From NCBI GenBank assembly GCA_004376435.1, contig SOJS01000036.1, forward strand, positions 1 to 5,907: a stretch of 5,907 bases of DNA. The letters run 5' to 3'. Of this stretch, positions 1-4,625 are shown piece after piece. The notes beneath the pieces are model-generated. The model ran no database searches, was not told where the DNA came from, and saw nothing but the letters and a program-made list of their open reading frames with translations. The translations under genes were made by a program, and so were the position numbers. This DNA is from Dehalococcoidia bacterium. GTDB lineage: Bacteria; Chloroflexota; Dehalococcoidia; Dehalococcoidales; JAUVZE01. How positions within the stretch are numbered: position 1 is the stretch's first letter; each line of letters begins with the position of its first letter.

Positions 1-152
1 AGGCAGCCATGAAACAGCTCTACCTCTCCGCCCGCGCCTTCCACCGCATCCTCAAGATAGCCCGCACCATTGCCGACCTGGAAAATGGTGATATAATTAA
101 AGCCAACCACCTGGCGGAGGCTATCCAGTATCGACCGCGGCGGATGGTATAG
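1..152 (+). CDS. YifB/ComM family Mg-chelatase-like AAA+ ATPase, C-terminal end (5' truncated)
   Basis: The frame starting at base 3 reads 49 residues to a TAG stop at 150-152. The segment LSARAFHRILKIARTIADLE followed by a short linker and HLAEAIQYRPRR is the characteristic C-terminal helical end of the YifB/ComM group of Mg-chelatase-like AAA+ proteins (family knowledge). In ComM-type proteins this ATPase acts on DNA branches during natural transformation; whether this homologue does so cannot be told from the tail. The Walker motifs and Lon-like N-terminal domain lie outside the window. No terminator hairpin follows the stop, and the next gene begins 50 bases downstream on the same strand, so read-through into it is possible. 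Confidence 0.85.
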   Translation, partial: AAMKQLYLSARAFHRILKIARTIADLENGDIIKANHLAEAIQYRPRRMV

Positions 153-166
153 GCAAGGGTAAATTG

Positions 167-195
167 TTGAAGCCAGCCCCTTTATGTGCTAAACT
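167..195 (+). promoter_or_regulatory. Candidate promoter for the response regulator, possibly giving a leaderless mRNA
   Basis: TTGAAG (167-172) and TAAACT (190-195) are separated by exactly 17 bases and each match the sigma-70 hexamers at 4 of 6 positions. A start about seven bases beyond the -10 box would fall at or next to the A of the ATG at 202. No Shine-Dalgarno sequence is visible before that ATG, which fits a leaderless transcript. Both hexamers are weak, so this is tentative. Confidence 0.3.
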
Positions 196-201
196 AAAAC
201 A

Positions 202-918
202 ATGAGCGAGCAGAGTAAGCAGAAGATAAAGGTCTGCACCTTCAGCCAGCAACCCCTGTTTCAGGAAGGCATATTACGCTGGCTATCTGGTATCGAGGAT
301 ATCCAGATTATCGGTCAGGCTAAAGTCACTGAAAAAGAGGTGATTATTGAGATTATGCCGCCTGATGTGGTGATTGTGGATATTGATGCCCCGTCTGACA
401 GCGGACTGGGTTTAGTGCAGCGGCTAAAACAACGCCTGCCTAGCGTTGGTGTCATTGTGCTTACCTCAAGCCCCAATGATGACCAGCTCCTGAAGGCACT
501 TGAGACCCAGATTGCCGCCTATCTGAGCAAGGAAATTAGCGGTGACTATCTGGCCAATACAATAAGGCGCGTGGCTAAGGGTGAGCACCCGATACGGGAA
601 GACCTGACTAGCCGACCTGAAGTAGCCGGCAAAATACTGCACCAGTTTCAAGAACTCTCCACCAAGCCAGAGGTTGAAACCCTAATAGCACCTCTCACCG
701 CCAGAGAGACAGAAATACTCAGCTATGTCGCTCAGGGCTACAGCAACAAGCAGATTGCGGTTAAGCTTAATATTAGCGAGCAGACCATCAAGAACCATGT
801 CGCCTCAATTATGCTCAAGCTGAATGCCAACGCCCGTACTCAAGCAGTGGTAATTGCTGTCCAGAAAGGCTTAATCTCTATCGACCAGCCGCCGAACCCC
901 ACCCCCCGGCAAGACTAA
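202..918 (+). CDS. NarL/FixJ-type response regulator with atypical receiver and LuxR helix-turn-helix
   Basis: This 238-residue protein has the length and two-domain layout of NarL-type transcription regulators. An N-terminal receiver spans about residues 9-125 and a C-terminal LuxR/GerE DNA-binding domain about 163-225, with LTARETEILSYVAQGYSNKQ opening the domain and SEQTIKNHVASIMLKL forming the recognition helix region. In the receiver, the likely phospho-acceptor is Asp60 (VVIVD), with the conserved switch Thr88 and Lys110 present. The acidic pair that normally binds Mg2+ after strand 1 (DD in the usual DDHP motif) is replaced by Ser15-Gln16 in FSQQPLFQEG. Phosphorylation may therefore be weak, absent or replaced by another signal (inference). 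No histidine kinase gene is next to it. It has no Shine-Dalgarno sequence and ends six bases from the convergent membrane-protein gene. The DNA-binding role is well supported; the target genes are unknown. Confidence 0.9.
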   Translation: MSEQSKQKIKVCTFSQQPLFQEGILRWLSGIEDIQIIGQAKVTEKEVIIEIMPPDVVIVDIDAPSDSGLGLVQRLKQRLPSVGVIVLTSSPNDDQLLKALETQIAAYLSKEISGDYLANTIRRVAKGEHPIREDLTSRPEVAGKILHQFQELSTKPEVETLIAPLTARETEILSYVAQGYSNKQIAVKLNISEQTIKNHVASIMLKLNANARTQAVVIAVQKGLISIDQPPNPTPRQD

Positions 919-924
919 AAAATC

Positions 925-1176
925 TCATCCCCAGAACCAGAAAGCACCACCTATAGCCAGCATAAGCAGACCAAGGGCAATGGCTATCCAGCCGCCTATC
1001 TTTAACGCCCCCGGCTCAGGGGTTTCTGGTTCATGCTCCAAAAACTCCCTGACATCAGAGCGGTCAGATATAGCATTATAGTAGTCCTTCTCCTCCCGCT
1101 TACCCCAGATAATGGCGGCGATGCCAAGGATAATGAACAGACCACCCATCCCCATTAAGACAAAATGCTGCGGCAT
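925..1176 (-). CDS. Small two-helix membrane protein of unknown function
   Basis: The frame encodes 83 residues from the ATG at 1176, or 88 from an in-frame ATG at 1191. I prefer 1176 because GGAG lies 8 bases before it, while the upstream ATG has only a weak purine run. The protein has two strongly hydrophobic Gly-rich segments, about residues 6-25 (beginning FVLMGMGGLFIILG) and 60-83 (beginning IGGWIAIALGLLML). They flank a charged, Glu/Asp- and Pro-containing loop with EEKDYYNAISDRSDVREF and HEPETPEPGA. It looks like a hairpin integral membrane protein with both ends on the same side; there is no cleavable signal peptide. I recognise no family. It lies 74 bases after rplL on the same strand, with a good promoter of its own in that gap, so it may be transcribed both by read-through and independently. 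Confidence 0.65.
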   Translation of the reverse strand: MPQHFVLMGMGGLFIILGIAAIIWGKREEKDYYNAISDRSDVREFLEHEPETPEPGALKIGGWIAIALGLLMLAIGGAFWFWG

Positions 1177-1214
1177 ACCACCTTCTCCCATTAAAAGTGC
1201 TCTTTAGGTGATAA

Positions 1215-1243
1215 ATAATATGCCTTTTTAATGTTATTTTCAA
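1215..1243 (-). promoter_or_regulatory. Sigma-70-like promoter for the small membrane protein gene
   Basis: On the minus strand TTGAAA (1243-1238) and TATTAT (1220-1215) are separated by exactly 17 bases, each matching consensus at 5 of 6 positions. The predicted start near 1207 would leave a leader of about 30 bases that includes the GGAG before the ATG at 1176. The spacing and match quality make this the best promoter-like site in the window. Confidence 0.6.
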
Positions 1244-1250
1244 GCAGGTC

Positions 1251-1757
1251 TTATTTAATCTCAACAGTGGCGCCGGCTTCCTCCAGCTTCTGCTTTATTG
1301 CCGCCGCCTCCTCCTTGTTAACCCCTTCCTTGACTGTCGTCGGAGCGCTTTCCACCAAGTCCTTGGCTTCCTTTAAGCCCAGAGTAGTCTTCTCCCGCAC
1401 TGCCTTAATGACACTAATTTTATTTTCGCCGATGCTCTTAAGGATGATGCTGAACTCGGTCTTCTCCTCAGCTGCGGCTGGGGCAGCGGCTCCAGCCTCG
1501 GCAGGGGCGGCAGCGGCTACCACAGGTGCCGCCGCGCTAACGCCAAATTCAGCCTCCATGGCTTTTACCAACTCTGCCAGCTCGAGCACCGTCATATTCT
1601 TGATAGTGTCCATCAGCCCCTCAACCATGGCTGGCTTCTTCTCCGCCTTGGTCGGAGCCTCCTTCTTGGCAGCTTTAGTTTCCTTGGGCTCTTTAGCCGC
1701 CTTTTTTGGGGGCGACTGCTTTTTGCCCTCAGTGGTTTCTACTTCATTGGCCGACAT
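1251..1757 (-). CDS. rplL: 50S ribosomal protein L7/L12 with a Lys/Ala/Pro/Glu-rich N-terminal extension
   Basis: L7/L12 dimers form the flexible stalk that recruits EF-Tu, EF-G and other GTPases to the ribosome. Residues about 49-74 (NMTVLELAELVKAMEAEFGV) are the N-terminal dimerisation and L10-binding domain. Residues 75-97 are the Ala-rich hinge. Residues 99-168 (EFSIILKSIGENKISVIKAV, then GLKEAKDLVES) are the factor-binding C-terminal domain. The usual length is about 120-128 residues; here it is 168. The extra residues 1-43 contain 12 Lys, 7 Glu and 8 Ala, are low in complexity and are net basic, unlike the acidic body. The start at 1757 has GGAGG nine bases upstream, inside the end of rplJ, and the two genes overlap by 14 bases, which points to translational coupling. 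In-frame ATGs at 1628 and 1613 would give forms of 125 and 120 residues; the latter is preceded by GAGG at 5 bases. The identity is certain; the exact start is less so. Confidence 0.95.
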   Translation of the reverse strand: MSANEVETTEGKKQSPPKKAAKEPKETKAAKKEAPTKAEKKPAMVEGLMDTIKNMTVLELAELVKAMEAEFGVSAAAPVVAAAAPAEAGAAAPAAAEEKTEFSIILKSIGENKISVIKAVREKTTLGLKEAKDLVESAPTTVKEGVNKEEAAAIKQKLEEAGATVEIK

Positions 1758-2292
1758 TTTTCTCTCCCTCCAGTTTTTGAATTCTCGCCTGCAGAATATT
1801 CACCAGGCCCCTCATCGGGGAAGTAAGGCAAATAACCAGGGCAGTGATTGGGGACTGCATCCCAGTCACCACCTTGGTAAGTAGCACTTCCCTTGATGGC
1901 AGTGCCGCCAGTACCATCACCATTTCCGCAGTAAGTAGCCTGTCGCTTAAAAAACCTCCCTTAATATCCAGGGTTGCCTTTGAGTCGCGGATGTAGTCAG
2001 CCAGAGCTCTGGCGGGCTCAGTTATACCACCATAGCCAAAGGTGATAGCTACTGGACCTTCAAAGAAACCGGTCAGCTCCTCTCTACCTGCCCTTTCCGC
2101 GGCGAACCGAGCCAGAGTATTCTTAACCACCCGGTACTCAATACCCTGTTCCCGGAGACGGCGGCGCAGCTTGGTCATCTGCGGAGCTGATATCCCGCGA
2201 TAGTCAGCTAAAATACCAATGCTGCAGCCAGCAAAAATCTCACTTAACTTATCAATAATGTGCGCCTTCTTTTCTCGAGATATTTTTATCAC
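1744..2292 (-). CDS. rplJ: 50S ribosomal protein L10 (stalk base)
   Basis: L10 anchors L7/L12 dimers to the 23S rRNA next to L11, and in many bacteria it represses its own mRNA. The N-terminal rRNA-binding domain shows the family signature ADYRGISAPQMTKLRRRLRE (residues 29-48) followed by YRVVKNTLARFAAE (53-66). The C-terminal helix that binds L12 dimers covers roughly residues 150-178 (ending NILQARIQKLEGEKN). The total of 182 residues is slightly longer than the E. coli protein (165). The start is uncertain. The only normal start codon in frame is GTG at 2292-2290, but it sits inside the run AAAGGGGGTGAT, which itself resembles a Shine-Dalgarno sequence. The codon at the ideal distance from that run is ATA at 2283-2281. 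Upstream lies the L10 leader and attenuator; downstream rplL overlaps by 14 bases. Confidence 0.93.
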   Translation of the reverse strand: MIKISREKKAHIIDKLSEIFAGCSIGILADYRGISAPQMTKLRRRLREQGIEYRVVKNTLARFAAERAGREELTGFFEGPVAITFGYGGITEPARALADYIRDSKATLDIKGGFLSDRLLTAEMVMVLAALPSREVLLTKVVTGMQSPITALVICLTSPMRGLVNILQARIQKLEGEKNVGQ

Positions 2293-2309
2293 CCCCTTTA
2301 AGCCAGTTA

Positions 2310-2343
2310 AAATAATAAACCCTTGTGCCGAGACACAAGGACT
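2310..2343 (-). terminator. Intrinsic terminator (attenuator) in the rplJ leader
   Basis: On the minus strand CCTTGTG (2340-2334) pairs perfectly with CACAAGG (2327-2321) around the six-base loop TCTCGG. The stem can be extended by an A-U and two G-U pairs. The tail TTTATTATTTT follows at once (2319-2309). It lies after the L10-binding leader and before the rplJ start, so it is best read as a conditional terminator and not as the end of the rplKA transcript. The loop and stem bases 2335-2326 can instead pair with 2388-2379 of the leader. Confidence 0.75.
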
Positions 2344-2375
2344 TACCTAAACCGAAATTTTTCAGTTTTAAGCCC

Positions 2376-2441
2376 GTTTGCCTCGGCAGGCATATTTTTT
2401 AAGCCGAAAGCGGCACCTGCTGTCTCAGGACAACACCAAAC
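2376..2441 (-). ncRNA. Ribosomal protein L10 leader (autoregulatory mRNA element)
   Basis: This segment of the transcript has the conserved core of L10 leaders: TCCTGAGACAGCAGGTGCC, a small hairpin GCCG-CTTT-CGGC (2414-2403), an A-rich stretch, then TGCCTGCCGAGGCAAAC. Pairings visible by eye are GCAGG (2420-2416) with CCTGC (2390-2386), CCT (2429-2427) with AGG (2383-2381), and GTTTG (2441-2437) with CAAAC (2380-2376). This gives the kinked stem that mimics the L10 site on 23S rRNA. Binding of L10 or the L10-L12 complex is known in E. coli, where it blocks translation, and in B. subtilis, where it causes attenuation. The downstream terminator argues for attenuation here. It starts seven bases after the rplA stop. 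Confidence 0.85.
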
Positions 2442-2447
2442 CTCATA

Positions 2448-3161
2448 TCAGCTGGAACTTAAAGACAGGGTAGGCACAAGGTCAAGCTTGACACTCGGTC
2501 CCATAGTCGTGGTCAGGGAGGCAGTCTTGACATACTGACCCTTGACCCCGCTGGGTTTAGCCTTGACCACGGCCTCGACCACTGCCGTCAGATTGTCCAG
2601 CAGCTTATCCTCCTCAAAACTAACCTTGCCCAGAGAAACATGAATGATAGCCGTTCTGTCCAGTCTGAACTCCACCCGACCTTTACGCACCTCTTCAATC
2701 ACCCGGGGCAGGTCATCAGCCGCCGCCACTGTTCCCGCTTTCGGGTTGGGCATCAGACCTCTCTTACCCAGAATCTTCCCCAGCTTGGACACCTTGCCCA
2801 CCATATCAGGGGTGGCAATGGCAACATCAAAATCCAACCAGCCAGCCTCAATCTTTTTAATCAACTCATCACCACCGGCAAAGTCGGCTCCGGCGGTGGT
2901 GGCAATCCTTTCCACCTCACCCTGGGCAAAGGCAAGAACCCTCACCTTCTTGCCCAGCCCGTGAGGCATAAGGGCTACGCCACGCACCTGCTGAGAGGCA
3001 TTGCGCGGGTCAACCCCCATCCGCAGGTGGAGCTCAACCGTCTCATCAAATCGAGCACAGGCGGCTTTCTTAGCCAGCCCAATAGCCTCCTGCGGCGGAT
3101 AGAGCTTGGTCCTGTCCACCAGTTTAACTGCCTCTTGATAGCTCTTACCGTGTTTTGACAT
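2448..3161 (-). CDS. rplA: 50S ribosomal protein L1
   Basis: L1 forms the mobile stalk on the E-site side of the 50S subunit, helps release deacylated tRNA, and in many bacteria represses rplKA translation. At 237 residues it has normal family length. The signature segment GKRGLMPNPKAGTV lies at residues 132-145, and the RNA-contacting N-terminal segment RFDETVELHLRMGVDPR at 37-53. The C-terminal part of domain I ends with GQYVKTASLTTTMGPSVKLD (208-227) and a Ser-rich tail. The ATG at 3161 is three bases after the rplK stop, with GAGG and AGAG runs inside the rplK end serving as ribosome-binding site. This near contact suggests coupling with rplK. No L1-binding leader could be made out in the 12-base gap before rplK. 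Confidence 0.97.
   Translation of the reverse strand: MSKHGKSYQEAVKLVDRTKLYPPQEAIGLAKKAACARFDETVELHLRMGVDPRNASQQVRGVALMPHGLGKKVRVLAFAQGEVERIATTAGADFAGGDELIKKIEAGWLDFDVAIATPDMVGKVSKLGKILGKRGLMPNPKAGTVAAADDLPRVIEEVRKGRVEFRLDRTAIIHVSLGKVSFEEDKLLDNLTAVVEAVVKAKPSGVKGQYVKTASLTTTMGPSVKLDLVPTLSLSSS
2457..2485 (-). promoter_or_regulatory. Weak candidate promoter for the L10 leader-rplJL transcript
   Basis: Within the last codons of rplA the minus strand carries TTGACC (2485-2480, 5 of 6 matches) and, after 17 bases, TTAAGT (2462-2457, 3 of 6). A transcript starting near 2450 would begin just before the L10 leader. The placement is apt but the -10 box is poor, so the leader may instead be reached only by read-through from rplA. 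Confidence 0.25.
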
Positions 3162-3164
3162 TAC

Positions 3165-3587
3165 CTACTCTACCTCAATGCCCATACTGCGGGCAGTGCC
3201 TTTAATTATTTTCTCCGCCCCTTCAATGCTATTAGCATTGAGGTCCTTTGCCTTAAGCTGGGCTATCTCACGCAGTTTGCCCCGAGATAGCACGCCAACC
3301 TTTTCGTGACCGGCAGTGCCAGTTCCTTTCTCCACACCCACTGCCTTCCTCAGCAAATCAGCTGCCGGCGGCGTTTTGGTAATAAAGGTAAATGACCTAT
3401 CAGCAAAAACGGTTATCTCCACAGGAATAATTGAGCCCACCTGGGCAGCAGTGCGCTCATTATACTCCTTACAGAAAGCCATAATGTTAATCCCGTGCTG
3501 CCCCAGAGCCGGACCCACTGGTGGCGCCGGGTTTGCCTTGCCGGCCTCAATCTGGAGTTTAATCACTGCCTTAATCTTTTTAGCCAC
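3165..3587 (-). CDS. rplK: 50S ribosomal protein L11
   Basis: L11 binds the GTPase-associated region of 23S rRNA together with L10 and is needed for the stringent response through RelA-type enzymes. At 140 residues it has the expected length. The N-terminal domain shows KANPAPPVGPALGQHGINIM (residues 17-36), the Pro-rich stretch contacted by thiostrepton-class antibiotics. The C-terminal rRNA-binding domain shows KTPPAADLLRKAVGVEKGTG (71-90) and ends IKGTARSMGIEVE. Translation begins at GTG (3587-3585) with AGGGG five bases upstream, starting 12 bases after nusG. Confidence 0.97.
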   Translation of the reverse strand: MAKKIKAVIKLQIEAGKANPAPPVGPALGQHGINIMAFCKEYNERTAAQVGSIIPVEITVFADRSFTFITKTPPAADLLRKAVGVEKGTGTAGHEKVGVLSRGKLREIAQLKAKDLNANSIEGAEKIIKGTARSMGIEVE

Positions 3588-3599
3588 TTTATCCCCTGA

Positions 3600-4133
3600 C
3601 TAGAGCTTCTCCATCTGCAAAAAGTCAAGCTCCACTGGTGTTTCCCGCCCGAAAAGGGAAAGGAGCACTTTAGCCTTGCCCCTTTCTGAATTTATCTCGT
3701 CCACTACGCCGACAAAATCAATAAAAGGACCATCAATTACCCGAATGCTCTGCCCCTTGCGGAAGCCAGCCTTGACCCTTGGTGTTTCTGCCGCCATCTG
3801 TTTCAAAATCTGGTCAATCTCCTCTTCCGCCAGTGGGGTTGGCTTATTGGCACTGCCAACAAAACCGGTAACACCAGGGGTATTACGCACTACATTCCAG
3901 CTCTGGTCACTCATCCCCATCTCAACCAGAATATAGCCCGGCAATATTTTCTTGCTCACTGTCCGCCTCTGCCCGTTCCTAACCTCAATCTCCTCCTCAG
4001 TAGGTATAACTACCTTTGAGATTTCCTCGCCGGCATCCATAAACTTGATGCGTTGCTCTAAATTCCGCCTAACCCGTTCCTCATACCCCGAGTAGGTATG
4101 AACAACATACCATTGCTTCTGCTTTACCGCCAC
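3600..4133 (-). CDS. nusG: Transcription termination/antitermination factor NusG
   Basis: NusG binds the RNA polymerase clamp through its N-terminal domain and contacts S10 or Rho through its C-terminal KOW domain. From the chosen start it is 177 residues, within the usual range. The N-terminal domain opens KQKQWYVVHTYSGYEERVRR and includes KKILPGYILVEM. The linker runs through the PLAEEEIDQILKQM region. The KOW domain shows FRKGQSIRVIDGPFIDFVGV and LFGRETPVELDFLQMEKL at the C terminus. I chose GTG at 4133 because GAGG lies six bases before it. An in-frame GTG at 4145 would add four residues but has no ribosome-binding site. It is separated from secE by 67 bases and from rplK by 12. Confidence 0.95.
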   Translation of the reverse strand: MAVKQKQWYVVHTYSGYEERVRRNLEQRIKFMDAGEEISKVVIPTEEEIEVRNGQRRTVSKKILPGYILVEMGMSDQSWNVVRNTPGVTGFVGSANKPTPLAEEEIDQILKQMAAETPRVKAGFRKGQSIRVIDGPFIDFVGVVDEINSERGKAKVLLSLFGRETPVELDFLQMEKL

Positions 4134-4200
4134 AAATGTCCTCACTTAAGCTAAAGTTCTCTGGAAAGCCCGTTAGTTAAAATCTGGGGAAGGTCAAGCC

Positions 4201-4419
4201 CTAGCCACCCAGAAAGAATATATCAATCAGTTTGGTGAAGCCATAGTCAACTGCCCCCAGTGCTACTCCGGTGGCAATGGCAACAATCAACACCAGCACC
4301 GTCAGATAAATAGCCTCCCGCCTGGTGAGCCAGACCACCTTCTTTAACTCGGCAATAATCTCACCGACAAACCTAAACCTTGAACCAATTCGCTTGGTAG
4401 TAGCCGTGTGATGCGTCAT
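4201..4419 (-). CDS. secE: Preprotein translocase subunit SecE
   Basis: SecE clamps SecY in the protein-conducting channel of the inner membrane. This is the short, single-helix form typical of most bacteria other than enterics, at 72 residues. A basic N-terminal part leads to the amphipathic helix with the family motif ELKKVVWLTRREA (residues 24-36), then one transmembrane segment at about 38-58 (YLTVLVLIVAIATGVALGAV). The family motif normally reads W-P-(S/T)-R; here Leu31 replaces the proline. The ATG at 4419 has AAGG nine bases upstream. It sits between rpmG and nusG, the standard rpmG-secE-nusG order. Confidence 0.93.
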   Translation of the reverse strand: MTHHTATTKRIGSRFRFVGEIIAELKKVVWLTRREAIYLTVLVLIVAIATGVALGAVDYGFTKLIDIFFLGG

Positions 4420-4454
4420 CAGAAAAAACCTTACCTACCCCTTGATTTCCGGCA

Positions 4455-4622
4455 CTATTTTACCTCCCGGTGGGGCTGATGGCGGCGACAACGGGGGCAA
4501 TATTTTCTTAGCTCCAGTCGCTGAGAGTCACTCCTTCTGTTCTTGGTAGTGGTATATGTCTGCTCCTTGCACTCGGTACAGGCAAGATGGATGATAACTC
4601 TGGCTTCAGTTTTTCTGGCCAT
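4455..4622 (-). CDS. rpmG: 50S ribosomal protein L33, zinc-ribbon (C+) form
   Basis: A 55-residue frame between tuf and secE reads MARKTEARVIIHLACTEC at its start and KYCPRCRRHQPHREVK at its end. L33 sits near the E site of the 50S subunit. The central YTTTKNRRSDSQRLELRKYC is the family signature. Four cysteines (15, 18, 42 and 45) in two CxxC pairs make the zinc-binding form, as opposed to the cysteine-free form made by some bacteria under zinc limitation. The ATG at 4622 begins three bases after the tuf stop, with only a weak GAG six bases upstream that overlaps the tuf end, so translation probably depends on tuf. No second L33 copy is in the window. Confidence 0.95.
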   Translation of the reverse strand: MARKTEARVIIHLACTECKEQTYTTTKNRRSDSQRLELRKYCPRCRRHQPHREVK

Positions 4623-4625
4623 AAT

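Noticed and set aside
1190..1232. Imperfect inverted repeat ATTAAAA/TTTTAAT between rplL and the membrane protein gene
   Set aside because: AT-only arms around a long loop with no U-tract make a poor terminator; the region is better explained by the promoter.
1231..1884. Long plus-strand open frame, Ser/Ala-rich
   Set aside because: It is antisense to rplL and the end of rplJ, arises from their GC- and Ala-rich codons, resembles no family and has no ribosome-binding site.
2481..2492. Perfect 12-base palindrome GTCAAGCTTGAC
   Set aside because: It lies within the L1 coding end (codons for Leu-Ser-type tail residues), has no repeat elsewhere in the window and overlaps only a weak candidate -35 box. 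Chance is the simpler reading.
2640..3158. Plus-strand open frames across rplA, rplK and nusG
   Set aside because: They mirror strongly conserved ribosomal genes on the other strand, and their translations show no recognisable domain.
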